Source of the DNA: Luteibacter jiangsuensis
GTDB lineage: Bacteria > Pseudomonadota > Gammaproteobacteria > Xanthomonadales > Rhodanobacteraceae
NCBI RefSeq assembly: GCF_011742555.1
Contig: NZ_JAAQQR010000009.1
Coordinates: 62,001 to 126,000 of the forward strand
Direction of reading: 5' to 3'
DNA length: 64,000 nucleotides
This document shows positions 7,709-16,489 of this stretch, piece by piece. The notes below the pieces were generated by a model, which saw only the letters and a list, made by a program, of their open reading frames with translations, ran no database searches and was not told the origin of the DNA. Each line of letters begins with the position of its first letter. Within the stretch, counting starts at the first letter, position 1. Position numbers and translations under genes: made by a program.

Positions 7709-8437
7709 TCATGCCGTCTGCGACGCGGCGACTTCGGAATCGAGGTCCGCCAGACGGTATCCAGCGGAGTGGATGGTGTGCAGCAATGGGCGGTCGAACG
7801 GCTTGTCGATCACGCGGCGCAGGTTGTACAGGTGCGAGCGCAGCGTGTCGGAGTCGGGAAGCGTGTCGCCCCAGATCTCCCGCTCGATATCGCGGCGGCT
7901 GACGACCCGCGGCGATTCGCGCATGAGGATGGCGAGCAGCTTCAGGCCGATCGGCGACACCGTGAGCTCCTGGCCACCACGGGTCAGGCGCAGGGTAGCC
8001 GTGTCGAGGGTCATGTCGCCGACGTTCAGCACTTCCGAGGAAACCTGGCGGCGATCGCGGCGAATCAGCGCGCGCAAGCGGGCTTCCAGCTCGCGCACTT
8101 CGAAGGGCTTCACGAGGTAGTCGTCGGCACCGGCCTCCAGGCCCACCAGCTTGTCTTCCAGGGTGTCCCGCGCGGTGAGCATGAGCACCGGCGTGGACTT
8201 CTTGCCGTCCTTGCGCAGCTTCCGGCAGACGTCCAGGCCGTCCATACCCGGAAGCATGAGATCGAGGACGATGACGTCATAGCTGTTGGAAACGGCGAGA
8301 TGCAGGCCACTGACGCCGTCGGCGGCGTAATCCACCGAATAGCCGCGGCGCTCCAGGAATTCGCCGACCATTTCGGCGATCTGGCGATTGTCCTCGACGA
8401 GAAGGATCAGTCCAGCCTGTTCGTCGCGTGTGCTCAT
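7709..8437 (-). CDS. OmpR-family response regulator
   Basis: 242 aa from the ATG at 8437, chosen because AGGAG sits eight bases upstream. The receiver carries ED at 15-16, Asp59 (IVLDLMLPGMDG), a Thr in MLTARD and Lys in YLVKPF. The C-terminal winged helix (GDMTLDTATLRLTRGGQELTVS onward, LRSHLYNLRRVIDKPF, HTIHSAGYRL) is of the OmpR/PhoB type. Upstream lie two short inverted repeats that could be operators. It heads a two-gene operon with the atypical kinase. Xanthomonads have several such pairs (ColRS, PhoPQ, RaxRH), and I cannot assign this one to a named system. Confidence 0.9.
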   Translation of the reverse strand: MSTRDEQAGLILLVEDNRQIAEMVGEFLERRGYSVDYAADGVSGLHLAVSNSYDVIVLDLMLPGMDGLDVCRKLRKDGKKSTPVLMLTARDTLEDKLVGLEAGADDYLVKPFEVRELEARLRALIRRDRRQVSSEVLNVGDMTLDTATLRLTRGGQELTVSPIGLKLLAILMRESPRVVSRRDIEREIWGDTLPDSDTLRSHLYNLRRVIDKPFDRPLLHTIHSAGYRLADLDSEVAASQTA

Positions 8438-8457
8438 CTGCTCCACTCCTCTGGTGA

Positions 8458-8471
8458 TTCACAAATGTGAA
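8458..8471. promoter_or_regulatory. Inverted repeat TTCACA-N2-TGTGAA in the response-regulator leader
   Basis: Perfect 6-bp arms about 20 bases upstream of the ATG at 8437. The position, overlapping the leader or promoter, suggests an operator, possibly for autoregulation. The binding protein is unknown. Confidence 0.4.
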
Positions 8472-8513
8472 GAGTTAACGGCCGGGCCGGTGAGAGCAGC
8501 GTGAAGACCGAAA

Positions 8514-8527
8514 ACAATGTTCATTGT
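8514..8527. promoter_or_regulatory. Inverted repeat ACAATG-N2-CATTGT upstream of the response regulator
   Basis: Perfect 6-bp arms about 75 bases upstream of the regulator ATG and 29 bases past the end of tesA. With the repeat at 8458-8471 it forms two spaced palindromes in a short promoter region. Confidence 0.35.
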
Positions 8528-8555
8528 GCGGACGATTACGTGGACGAAGCGTCGT

Positions 8556-9167
8556 TTAATGGAGCATCGGACTAAGCGCTTTCCACACATTCTCCGCCAC
8601 CCGAGGTTCGCCGGCGGCCTTCGGATGCAGGCCGTCGTCCTGCATGAGCGCGGCGTCGAGCGCAACGCCGTCGAGCAGGAACGGCACGAGCGAAGCCCCG
8701 TGCTTCTTCGCGGCGTCCGCGTAAACCTTGCGCAAGCCGTCGCGGTACTGTGGCCCGTAGTTCACCGGCAACTCGATGCCCAGGAGGAGAACTTTCGCCC
8801 CCGCCGCCTTGGCCGCCTCGATCATGGCGTCGAGGTTGGCTGCCAGCTGGGTCAGGGGCAGGCCCTGGAGACCGTCGTTGGCCCCCAGTTCGATCACCAC
8901 GACGCCCGGCCGCTGCTTCGCCAGCAGGGCCGGCAGGCGGTTCCTGCCACTCAGGGAGGTTTCCCCGCTGATGCTGGCATTGACCATCGTCCATGGCGTC
9001 GCCATCTTCGAGGTGCGCGCGTCCAGCAGACGCACCCAGCCGGCTTCCACCGGAATGTTGTGCGCCGCCGACAACGAGTCCCCGAGCACCAGCACCTTGC
9101 GCGGCGCCTCCGCCGCGGAGGCGATGGCGCACCAGACGAACAGCAACAGGACCAGGCAACGACGCAT
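8556..9167 (-). CDS. tesA: GDSL-family arylesterase / acyl-CoA thioesterase I
   Basis: 203 aa. Signal peptide MRRCLVLLLFVWCAIASA, then the SGNH/GDSL blocks in order: GDSLSAAHN (catalytic Ser31), GETSLSGRNRLP, ELGANDGLQG and the C-terminal DDGLHPKA carrying the Asp and His of the triad. Length and order match E. coli TesA, a periplasmic esterase/thioesterase/lysophospholipase. It lies head to head with the ybbA-like ATPase gene as in E. coli, but here the two start codons overlap in one CATG, leaving no spacer. Each gene's promoter and ribosome site must therefore lie inside the other gene. Confidence 0.93.
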   Translation of the reverse strand: MRRCLVLLLFVWCAIASAAEAPRKVLVLGDSLSAAHNIPVEAGWVRLLDARTSKMATPWTMVNASISGETSLSGRNRLPALLAKQRPGVVVIELGANDGLQGLPLTQLAANLDAMIEAAKAAGAKVLLLGIELPVNYGPQYRDGLRKVYADAAKKHGASLVPFLLDGVALDAALMQDDGLHPKAAGEPRVAENVWKALSPMLH

Positions 9168-9852
9168 GAGCGATTCTTCCAGTGTTCTTCTCGAAGTGGC
9201 GGATGTTAGCAAGTCGGTTTTCGGACCGGAGGGGCAGCTGGACATCCTTTCCGGGGTGAATCTGCGGGTGGCGGCCGGCGAGAGCTTCGCCATCGTCGGC
9301 GCTTCCGGCTCGGGGAAGACCACCTTGCTGGGATTGCTTGCCGGGCTCGACGTTCCCACCGCCGGCAGCATCCGGCTCGACGGGCAGGCCCTGGAGAGCA
9401 TGGACGAGGAAGCCCGGGCCGCGGTACGACGCCGCCTGGTGGGCTTCGTGTTCCAGTCCTTCCACCTCCTCCCGGCGCTGACGGCGGAGGAAAACGTAAT
9501 GCTGCCGATGGAGCTGGAGGGCGACGACACGGCGCGCGAGCGGGCGCATGCGGCACTGGATGCGGTGGGCCTCGGTGCCCGCCGCAAACATTACCCCGCC
9601 CAGCTCTCCGGCGGCGAGCAGCAACGCGTCGCGCTGGCGAGGGCGTTCGTGCATCGCCCACGCATCCTTTTCGCCGACGAGCCCACCGGCAACCTCGACC
9701 AGCACACGGGCGAACACGTGGGCGACCTCCTGTTCGAGATGAACCGGCAGCACGCGACCACCCTCATCCTCGTGACCCACGACGCCCGGCTCGCGGCACG
9801 TTGTGCCCGTTCCGCCGAATTGCACGAAGGACGCCTCGGAGTGCCCGCGTGA
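9166..9852 (+). CDS. ybbA: ABC transporter ATP-binding protein (YbbA-like)
   Basis: 228 aa. Complete ABC ATPase: Walker A GASGSGKTT (45-53), Q-loop VFQSFHLLPAL, signature LSGGEQQRVALARA, Walker B ILFADEPTGNLD and the switch His in LVTHD. It belongs to the LolD/MacB-like class that pairs with FtsX-type permeases. The GTG of the next gene overlaps its stop (GTGA). Its own start codon overlaps that of tesA on the opposite strand; a later start would cut into the first beta strand (LLEVADVSK), so the overlap seems genuine. The YbbA-YbbP system is proposed to act on lipids or envelope substrates, but its substrate is unproven. Confidence 0.92.
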   Translation: MSDSSSVLLEVADVSKSVFGPEGQLDILSGVNLRVAAGESFAIVGASGSGKTTLLGLLAGLDVPTAGSIRLDGQALESMDEEARAAVRRRLVGFVFQSFHLLPALTAEENVMLPMELEGDDTARERAHAALDAVGLGARRKHYPAQLSGGEQQRVALARAFVHRPRILFADEPTGNLDQHTGEHVGDLLFEMNRQHATTLILVTHDARLAARCARSAELHEGRLGVPA

Positions 9853-12332
9853 ACGTCGCCCGGCTCGCTCTTCGCACGCTGCGCCGCGAATGGCATCTGG
9901 TCGAACTGCGCACCCTGGCCGCTTCGCTCGTACTGGCGGTCATCGCCCTTGGCGTCGTCGCCACCCTTTCCACGCGCATCGAACGCGGCATCCTCGCCAG
10001 CGCCGCCGAACTGATCGGCGGCGACCTCGGGGTGAGCGCCCCGGCGCCGCTGCCGGATGCGATGCTGCGCTCGGCACAAGCCGACGGACTGACGGCCACC
10101 CGGGGCGCCGCGTTCCGCAGCGTGGCTTTCGTCGGAGAGCACAGCCAATTGCTCGACGTGCTCGCCACGGACGGCGTCTATCCCCTGAGGGGCACGCTGG
10201 AAGTGCGAGGGGCTGACGGGCGCGACCGCGTGGCGCATGGTCCGCCGCGAGGGCAGGTGTTCCTGGACCATCGCGCCATGGTGGGTCTGGGCATCCGCCC
10301 CGGCCAGACCGTCCAGATCGGCGGGCGCGACCTCGCAGTGGCCGCGGAGCTCCTGCGCCAGCCCGACGGCGGGGAGTTGTTCGCGCTCGCGCCCCGCGCG
10401 CTCATGAACCTCGACGACGCCAACGACGCCGGCTTGCTGTCCGTGGGCAGCCGCGCACGCCACCGCCTGCTGGTGTCCGGCTCGCCGGCCGCGGTCGCCG
10501 CGTGGCGCAGCGACCTCGAAGGCAGCGATCTGCCCGCGGGTGCCGAGCTCATCACGCCCGAAAAGATGCAGGAGCGGATGCGCACCGCGTTCGATCGCGC
10601 CAGCGCCTTCCTCCGCCTCACCGCGCTGCTTTCCGCCTTGCTGGCTGGTGTGGCCATCGCCCTTGCCGCCGCGCGCTACGCGCGCCGCAAGGCCGGCGAG
10701 GTCGCCCTGCTGCGCGCCCTGGGCACGCCCCGCCGGCGCGTGGCGGCACTGCTGGTCACGACCCTGGCCGCGCTGGCCTTGCCCGCCGCCGCGCTGGGCA
10801 TGGCCATCGCGCTGGGGCTCGCGCAAGGCGCGTGGTACTTCGCCCGCCAGCTGTTCGACAACATTCCCACCACCCTCCCGCTCGGACCCGCGTTCGCGGC
10901 GGCCGCGATGGGCCTCGCCGTGCTGGCCGGTTTCGCCCTCCCGCCCCTCGTGCGCCTCGCGGAGGTGCCCCCGGTGGCCGTCTTCCGCGAATCCATGCAG
11001 CGGCGCGTGCGCCGGTTCGATGCCCTCTACCTCGTGCCGCTGGTCACCGCCGTGCTGCTGGTGTGGGTGCAGAGCGATTCCGCGAAGCTGGCGGGCATTC
11101 TCGCCGCCACGCTCGCCGGCGTGGCGGTGGTGGCCGCGCTGCTCTCCGCGCTGCTGCTGGTCATCGCGCGCCGCGTGGCGCCCGGCGCGCATCCGGCGCT
11201 CCGTCTCGGCCTTGCGGCCCTCGCCCGCCGGCGCGGTCTTTCGCTGGTGCAGGCCACCGCGCTCTCGCTGGGGCTGTGCGCCCTCCTCCTGCTGGCCGTC
11301 GTCGCGCCTTCCCTGCTCGAAGGCTGGCGGCGCGAACTGCCTGCCGACACGCCCAACTGGTTCGCGCTGAACCTCCAGGACGACCAGCGCGCGGCATTCA
11401 CCAAGGCATTGGGCGACATGGGTGCCACCCGCACCAACATGATGCCCCTCGCCGTGGGCAAGCTCACCGCGATCAACGGAAAACCGATCGACAGCATCGC
11501 CTTCGCCAACGATGACGCGAAGGATTCGGCGGACCGCCAGCTACGCCTGTCGTGGGCCGCGGAGTTGCCGCCTTCGAATCAGGTGGTGGAAGGTACCTGG
11601 GCGGGCCCGGCGCCTTCCCAGGCGGAGGTCTCCGTCGACACCTCGTGGCGCGACCGCTACCAGTTGAAGATCGGCGACACGCTCAGCTTCGAAGTGGGCG
11701 AAGGTACGTTGGACGCGAAGGTAAGCAGCGTGCGCAAGGTGGACTGGAGTTCGTTCCGCGTGAACTTCTTCCTCATGCTCGATCCCGCGCATGCGGATCA
11801 GTTGCCGCACACGTGGCTGACGAGCTTCTACCTTCCGCGTGGACGTGGCGATCGACTGGCGAAGGTATCGCGCGACTTCGGCAACCTGAGCCTGATCGAC
11901 GTCGACGCGCTGCTCGACCGTGTACGCGAGATCGTCGATCGCGTCGGCGGCGCCGTTCGTTGGGTGCTCGGCTTCAGCCTGCTCGCGGGCGCGCTCGTGC
12001 TCGCCGCAGCCCTGGCGGCGAGCGCGCAGGAACGACGCAAGGAGGCCGCGCTGCTGCGTACGCTGGGCGCCACGCGGGCGCAACTTCGCGCCGCGGCCGC
12101 CTGCGAATTCGCCCTGCTCGGTCTTGTCGCCGGCCTGACCGCGGCGCTTGGCGCCCTGGGTGCCGGCCTGTGGCTGGGCAACGCGGTGTTTCGCATCGAG
12201 AACTTCGTGCCGCCCCTGTGGCCGCTTATCGGCGCCGCCGCGCTGGCCGCGTTCGTGGTCATGGCGATAGGACTCTTCGGCACGCGCAAGGTGGTACGCA
12301 CCTCACCGATGGCTTTGCTGCGCGAGGGGTGA
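9849..12332 (+). CDS. ybbP: FtsX-like ABC permease (YbbP-like)
   Basis: 827 aa from a GTG that overlaps the ATPase stop. Topology follows YbbP: one N-terminal membrane helix (ASLVLAVIALGVVATL), a large extracytoplasmic region, a first FtsX block of membrane helices (about 265-440), a second extracytoplasmic region beginning near 490 (ELPADTPNWFALNLQDDQ), and a final FtsX block of three helices ending with RTSPMALLREG. The motifs RRKAGEVALLRALGTPRRRV and QERRKEAALLRTLGATRAQL are the paired coupling segments that contact the ATPase. Together with YbbA it forms a MacB/LolCDE-type mechanotransmission or lipid-handling complex in the inner membrane; the substrate is not known. Confidence 0.9.
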   Translation: MNVARLALRTLRREWHLVELRTLAASLVLAVIALGVVATLSTRIERGILASAAELIGGDLGVSAPAPLPDAMLRSAQADGLTATRGAAFRSVAFVGEHSQLLDVLATDGVYPLRGTLEVRGADGRDRVAHGPPRGQVFLDHRAMVGLGIRPGQTVQIGGRDLAVAAELLRQPDGGELFALAPRALMNLDDANDAGLLSVGSRARHRLLVSGSPAAVAAWRSDLEGSDLPAGAELITPEKMQERMRTAFDRASAFLRLTALLSALLAGVAIALAAARYARRKAGEVALLRALGTPRRRVAALLVTTLAALALPAAALGMAIALGLAQGAWYFARQLFDNIPTTLPLGPAFAAAAMGLAVLAGFALPPLVRLAEVPPVAVFRESMQRRVRRFDALYLVPLVTAVLLVWVQSDSAKLAGILAATLAGVAVVAALLSALLLVIARRVAPGAHPALRLGLAALARRRGLSLVQATALSLGLCALLLLAVVAPSLLEGWRRELPADTPNWFALNLQDDQRAAFTKALGDMGATRTNMMPLAVGKLTAINGKPIDSIAFANDDAKDSADRQLRLSWAAELPPSNQVVEGTWAGPAPSQAEVSVDTSWRDRYQLKIGDTLSFEVGEGTLDAKVSSVRKVDWSSFRVNFFLMLDPAHADQLPHTWLTSFYLPRGRGDRLAKVSRDFGNLSLIDVDALLDRVREIVDRVGGAVRWVLGFSLLAGALVLAAALAASAQERRKEAALLRTLGATRAQLRAAAACEFALLGLVAGLTAALGALGAGLWLGNAVFRIENFVPPLWPLIGAAALAAFVVMAIGLFGTRKVVRTSPMALLREG

Positions 12333-12345
12333 CCCCGCGGGGCGG

Positions 12346-12825
12346 TCAGCTCGCGCCGTCGGCCCGCATTTCCAGCGACATCACGATCGCGTCCTCGCGG
12401 CCTCCCCTTGCCGGGTAGTACGAGGGGCGACGCCCGATCTCGGTGAAACCGAGCGAGTCGTAAAGCGCCTTGGCGACGGGATTCGACGGACGCACCTCCA
12501 GGAAGATCCGCTCCGCGCCATACCAACGGGCGAGATCGATGAGGCGGCGCATCATGCGGCGGCCGTAGCCCAATCCGCGATGGGCGTTGCCGATGCACAC
12601 GTTGAGCACGTGCGCCTCGCCGGCCGCCACTGAAAGGATGCCGTAACCGGCGATCTCGCCCTCGTGCAGGATGACCCAGCAGTTATGGCCTGCCTGGAGG
12701 CAGTCGCGGAAAATGCCGGCGCTCCAGGGAAATTCGTACGAGGCGTGTTCGAGGGCGACCACAGCGTCGAGATCGTCGCGGCGCATGGCGCGAATCTCGG
12801 TGGACGGGCGTGCCACGGCGACCAT
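12346..12825 (-). CDS. rimI: Ribosomal protein S18 alanine N-acetyltransferase
   Basis: 159 aa GNAT enzyme. The acetyl-CoA site appears as NVCIGNAHRGLGYGRRMM (R/QxxGxG/A), preceded by the beta strand EAHVLNVC and followed by the conserved FLEVRPSNPVAKALYDSLGFTEIGRRPSYYP block. The NPVAKALY and GF..IG..P.YY parts are typical of RimI, which acetylates the N-terminal alanine of ribosomal protein S18. It is the last gene of a pssA-holD-rimI unit with gaps of only 4-5 bases. The holD-rimI linkage is the same as in E. coli. Confidence 0.93.
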   Translation of the reverse strand: MVAVARPSTEIRAMRRDDLDAVVALEHASYEFPWSAGIFRDCLQAGHNCWVILHEGEIAGYGILSVAAGEAHVLNVCIGNAHRGLGYGRRMMRRLIDLARWYGAERIFLEVRPSNPVAKALYDSLGFTEIGRRPSYYPARGGREDAIVMSLEMRADGAS

Positions 12826-12829
12826 CGGG

Positions 12830-13294
12830 TCAGGCTCCGCGCAGGGTCGGTCCGAGGGTACGCAGTCCGTTCCACAGACGGCGCTTCGCCGCCGGGTCCG
12901 TGAGGATCGCGGCCGGCGTGTCGACCAGCAGGATCTGCGCGGCGCTCATCACCGCCGCGGGAAGGTTCCGGCCCAGCGCCTTTGCCTGCGCCTCGCCGAA
13001 GACGATGTACGCCTTGGCCACAGGAATGTCACCCAGCCCGCGTTCACCGGCTTCCAGTCGCGCGGCGCGACCGGTGGCCGGGCCATAGGCACGCAAGGCG
13101 CGGCCCACGAGATCCAGTTCCCGCGCGCTGGCCCCCGCGGGAAGCACCACGACGCAGGCCGTCTGTACCGTACCCGTCGCGTCGTTTGCCGGAACGGCTT
13201 CCGTCCCGGACGCCACCGGCCCGGTGCGCAACCGCCAGGGCGTGATGCCCATGACCTTGAGCAGGCGCTGGCGTCGGTCGGGAGCGGCAGCCAC
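12830..13294 (-). CDS. holD: DNA polymerase III psi subunit-like protein
   Basis: 154 aa from a GTG. The assignment rests on three points: location directly upstream of rimI, as in E. coli; the N-terminal pattern RQRLLKVMGITPWRLR, close to the E. coli HolD opening with LGITQWSLR that binds the chi subunit; and a matching C-terminal block LTDPAAKRRLWNGLRTLGP. Psi bridges the clamp loader to chi/SSB. The middle differs strongly from E. coli, including an Ala/Gly-rich stretch around residues 55-95, so similarity outside the ends is weak. The GTG start is chosen because it places the conserved N-terminal segment correctly and follows pssA by five bases. Confidence 0.7.
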   Translation of the reverse strand: MAAAPDRRQRLLKVMGITPWRLRTGPVASGTEAVPANDATGTVQTACVVVLPAGASARELDLVGRALRAYGPATGRAARLEAGERGLGDIPVAKAYIVFGEAQAKALGRNLPAAVMSAAQILLVDTPAAILTDPAAKRRLWNGLRTLGPTLRGA

Positions 13295-13299
13295 GTGGA

Positions 13300-14082
13300 T
13301 TACTCCGGCACCCTGGCGCGGCGGGCACGGCGGCGCCGCGTGGCCCGCCCCCAAAGGGTCATGACAGGGCCCGACACCGTGTAGATTACCGCCACCGCGA
13401 ACAGCACGCGCGCCGTGTCGACGAGCAGCAACACCACGATCAGCACGGCGGCAATGAGCCAGATGAAGGGAACGCGATCGCCCTTCGGCCAGGCCTTGAA
13501 GCTGAAGTAACGTACGTTGCTGACCATCAGCAGGCCGGCGATCACCGCCAGCGGCATCGCGAAGAACGCCACGGAAGGGCCGGGAATGTCGAATTTTTCC
13601 ATCGTCCAGACGAACGACATGCACAGACCGGCTGCCGCCGGACTTGCCAGACCCTGGAAATAGCGCTTGTCGGCCACGCCCACCTGCGTGTTGAAGCGTG
13701 CGAGACGCAGCGCGGCGCACACGGCGTAAATGAAGGCCGCCGCCCAGCCGATCTTCCCCCACACCGGCCCGTAGGCGGCCAGCGAGGAAAGGGCCCAGGT
13801 ATACATGACGAGTGCCGGCGCCAGACCGAAGCTGACCAGATCGGACAGCGAGTCGTACTGCACGCCGAATTCGCTCTGCGTATTCGTGAGCCGCGCGACG
13901 CGTCCGTCCATGCCGTCGAGGATGCCCGCCACGAACACCGCCAGCGCGGCTACCGCGTAATGTCCCCCGATGGCGGAGACGATCGCGTAGAAACCGGCGA
14001 ACATCGCGCCCGTCGTGAACAGGTTCGGAAGCAGGTAGATGCCGCGATGACGCGGCGCCCGGACTTGGATCGGATCGCTCAT
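13300..14082 (-). CDS. pssA: CDP-diacylglycerol--serine O-phosphatidyltransferase
   Basis: 260 aa inner-membrane enzyme that makes phosphatidylserine from CDP-diacylglycerol and serine, the first step to phosphatidylethanolamine. The CDP-alcohol phosphotransferase signature is intact: Asp56-Gly-x2-Asp59-Gly-x2-Ala-Arg-x8-Gly73-x3-Asp77-x3-Asp81. The N-terminal RGIYLLPNLFTTGAMFAGFYA is typical of the multi-spanning type II PssA, and about six further hydrophobic helices follow. The C-terminus is very basic (RRRRARRAR). It is first in the operon with holD and rimI. The ATG at 14082 was chosen over more distant starts because it begins the conserved domain. Confidence 0.93.
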   Translation of the reverse strand: MSDPIQVRAPRHRGIYLLPNLFTTGAMFAGFYAIVSAIGGHYAVAALAVFVAGILDGMDGRVARLTNTQSEFGVQYDSLSDLVSFGLAPALVMYTWALSSLAAYGPVWGKIGWAAAFIYAVCAALRLARFNTQVGVADKRYFQGLASPAAAGLCMSFVWTMEKFDIPGPSVAFFAMPLAVIAGLLMVSNVRYFSFKAWPKGDRVPFIWLIAAVLIVVLLLVDTARVLFAVAVIYTVSGPVMTLWGRATRRRRARRARVPE

Positions 14083-14236
14083 GGGCCATTCCGTGACATG
14101 GGCCGCCAGTGTAGCCCAGCCGCGGTGAAGCGTCAGTCTGGCGCCTCCCCGCGCGGAACCGGGAACTGTGTCGCTTGCACGGCCTGGTGCCGGGTGATAC
14201 TTGTTTCCGACACACCTTCCGCCGGATGGCCCTCGC

Positions 14237-14656
14237 ATGCGCCGAATCGTCACCCTTGCCGTCCTGCTCGCGGCCTGCCCGCTGGCTTTTGCCCAGGCCT
14301 ACAAGTGGAAGGACGCCCAGGGCGTCACGCATTACGCCGACTCGCCGCCACCCGCGGGCACCAAATACGACAAGGTGAAGACCACCGGCAGCGTCGTCCC
14401 GCCGGCCGGCCAGACCCCGCCACCGCCACCGGCCGCCAAGCCGGAGCCGGAAAAACCGTCTGCCGGGCCGACCGCCGACACACCGGAGAACCGGGCCAAA
14501 CTCTGCGCCACGCTGAAGTCCAACATGGAAACCCTTGCGAAACCGCAGCAGGTTTCGGTGGACGACGGCAAGGGGGGGCAGGTCCCGCTCGACGACGCCG
14601 GCCGCAAGCGCCAGATCGAAACCACGCAAGCCCAGATGACCCTGTACTGCAAATAG
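14237..14656 (+). CDS. DUF4124-domain secreted protein
   Basis: 139 aa. Signal peptide MRRIVTLAVLLAACPLAFAQ, then AYKWKDAQGVTHYADSPPPAGTKYD, the DUF4124 pattern (YKWxDxxGxxHYxDxPP) common in Xanthomonadales and Pseudomonadales envelope proteins. A Pro-rich low-complexity linker follows (about residues 62-90). The rest is charged and contains CATLKSNMETLAK. The function of the domain is unknown. It stands between the divergent pssA operon and proS, with its own start and no overlap. Confidence 0.88.
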   Translation: MRRIVTLAVLLAACPLAFAQAYKWKDAQGVTHYADSPPPAGTKYDKVKTTGSVVPPAGQTPPPPPAAKPEPEKPSAGPTADTPENRAKLCATLKSNMETLAKPQQVSVDDGKGGQVPLDDAGRKRQIETTQAQMTLYCK

Positions 14657-14690
14657 GTTCCTTCGGTACGGGGCGGCTGGGAAAACCACC

Positions 14691-14696
14691 TATAAT
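14691..14696 (+). promoter_or_regulatory. -10 box (TATAAT) upstream of proS
   Basis: Perfect TATAAT ending 29 bases before the proS ATG, giving a predicted start near 14703. No good -35 hexamer is visible at 16-18 bases, so the -10 assignment rests on the exact match and position. Confidence 0.5.
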
Positions 14697-14725
14697 CCCG
14701 CCTTTACCGTACGGACCGCTCGCCG

Positions 14726-16423
14726 ATGCGCCTCAGCAAGTTTCACCTCGCCACCGTCAAGGAAGTCCCCGCCGACGCGGAAATCGCCAGCCACCAGCTG
14801 ATGCTGCGCGCCGGCATGATCCGCAAGCTCGCCTCCGGTCTCTATACGTGGACGCCGCTCGGCCTGCGCGTGATGCGCAAGGTCGAAAACGTGGTCCGCG
14901 AGGAAATGGTTCGCGCCGGCGCGGTGGAAATGCTGATGCCGTCGGTGCAGCCGCGCGAACTCTGGGAAGAAACCGGTCGCTGGGAAAAATTCGGCGGACA
15001 ACTGCTGAAGATGAAGGACCGCAAGGAGCAGGACTACTGCTACGGCCCCACGCACGAGGAGGTCGTGACCGACTTCGCGCGCAACGAGCTGAAGAGCTAC
15101 AAGCAGCTGCCGCTCAACGTGTTCCAGATCCAGACCAAGTTCCGCGACGAGATCCGGCCCCGTTTCGGCGTGATGCGCGCGCGCGAGTTCCTCATGAAGG
15201 ACGCCTACTCGTTTCACCTCACACCGGAATCGCTCGGTGAGACGTACGACGTGATGTACACGGCGTATTCGCGCATCTTCACCCGCCTTGGCCTGGCATT
15301 CCGCGCGGTCGACGCGGACACCGGCGCCATCGGTGGCAGCGCCAGCCACGAGTTCCAGGTGCTGGCCGATGCTGGCGAAGACGCCCTCGCCTTCTCGGAC
15401 GCATCGCCCTATGCGGCGAACATCGAGAAGGCGGAAGCCCTCGCGCCGGCCACCGAACGCCCCGCGCCCACAGCGGCCTTGACGCGGGTAGACACGCCCA
15501 CGCAGCGCACGATCGAGGAAGTCAGCGCCTTCCTGGGCGTGCCGGCCACGCAGGTGGTGAAGACGATCCTCGTCCGCGGCCGCGAAGGCCTCGTCGCCCT
15601 TTGCGTGCGCGGCGACCACGAGATCAACGAAGTGAAGGTGGCCCATCTTCCCGAGATGCCCGACGAGTCCGAACTGGCGAGCGAAGCGGACATCCTCGCC
15701 GCCACCGGTGCACGCCCCGGCTTCATCGGCCCCGTGGGGTTGCCCGAATCGATTCCCGTCATCGTCGACCGCAGCGCCGCGGTGCTGGCGGACTTCGTGT
15801 GTGGCGGCAATCAGGACGGCACGCACTTCACCGGCGCGAACTGGCAGCGCGACGCACGGATCACGCGTGTTGCGGACATCCGCAAGGTAGTGGACGGCGA
15901 CGCCTCGCCCGATGGCAAGGGCACCATTCGTCTCGGCCGCGGTATCGAGGTGGGTCACATCTTCCAGCTCGGCCAGAAGTATGCCGAAGCCATGGGTGCG
16001 GGCGTGCTCGACGACCAGGGCAAGATGCGCACGATGTACATGGGTTGCTACGGCATCGGCGTCAGCCGCATCGTCGCGGCGGCCATCGAGCAGAGCCACG
16101 ACGAGGCCGGCATCGTGTGGCCCGAAGCCATGGCACCCTGGCGCGTGGCGGTATGCATGATCAATCCGAAGAACGACGCGGCGGTGTCCGAAGCAGCCGA
16201 ATCGCTTTACCAGGCCCTGTCGCAGGCGGGGATCGACACTCTGCTGGACGATCGTGGTCTCCGCCCCGGCCCGATGTTCGCGGACATGGAGCTGATCGGT
16301 ATTCCGCATCGCGTTGTGGTGAGCAGCCGCGGCCTCGAGGCTGGCACGTTCGAATACCGCGCCCGCACGGACGCCGAAGCGCGCAACGTGACCCGCGAGG
16401 AACTGTTCGCCCTGCTGGGCTGA
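14726..16423 (+). CDS. proS: Prolyl-tRNA synthetase (bacterial type with editing domain)
   Basis: 565 aa, the usual length for the bacterial (long) form. The class II core is visible in motif 1 ([27 protein letters not shown]), motif 2 ([25 protein letters not shown]) and motif 3 near [17 protein letters not shown]. The insertion between motifs 2 and 3 (about 225-405), including [18 protein letters not shown] and [19 protein letters not shown], is the editing domain that clears Ala-tRNAPro. The C-terminal anticodon-binding domain ([13 protein letters not shown] onward) ends with [10 protein letters not shown]. It is a monocistronic housekeeping gene followed by a strong hairpin. Confidence 0.97.
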   Translation: MRLSKFHLATVKEVPADAEIASHQLMLRAGMIRKLASGLYTWTPLGLRVMRKVENVVREEMVRAGAVEMLMPSVQPRELWEETGRWEKFGGQLLKMKDRKEQDYCYGPTHEEVVTDFARNELKSYKQLPLNVFQIQTKFRDEIRPRFGVMRAREFLMKDAYSFHLTPESLGETYDVMYTAYSRIFTRLGLAFRAVDADTGAIGGSASHEFQVLADAGEDALAFSDASPYAANIEKAEALAPATERPAPTAALTRVDTPTQRTIEEVSAFLGVPATQVVKTILVRGREGLVALCVRGDHEINEVKVAHLPEMPDESELASEADILAATGARPGFIGPVGLPESIPVIVDRSAAVLADFVCGGNQDGTHFTGANWQRDARITRVADIRKVVDGDASPDGKGTIRLGRGIEVGHIFQLGQKYAEAMGAGVLDDQGKMRTMYMGCYGIGVSRIVAAAIEQSHDEAGIVWPEAMAPWRVAVCMINPKNDAAVSEAAESLYQALSQAGIDTLLDDRGLRPGPMFADMELIGIPHRVVVSSRGLEAGTFEYRARTDAEARNVTREELFALLG

Positions 16424-16442
16424 CCCCGCTTGGGCTGATCTC

Positions 16443-16475
16443 CCCACCACTTCCGGCAAGCTCGGAAGTGGTGGG
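16443..16475. terminator. Hairpin between convergent proS and the delta-60 repeat gene
   Basis: A 13-bp perfect stem, CCCACCACTTCCG / CGGAAGTGGTGGG, with a 7-base loop. It sits about 20 bases after the proS stop and 15 bases before the end of the opposing gene. No T-run follows, but the position between convergent genes fits a bidirectional terminator. Confidence 0.6.
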
Positions 16476-16489
16476 TCAACCACTAAGCG

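Noticed and set aside
14690-16483. A 597-codon open frame on the minus strand opposite proS
   Set aside because: Shadow of proS; composition dominated by His, Arg, Gly and Val without any domain.
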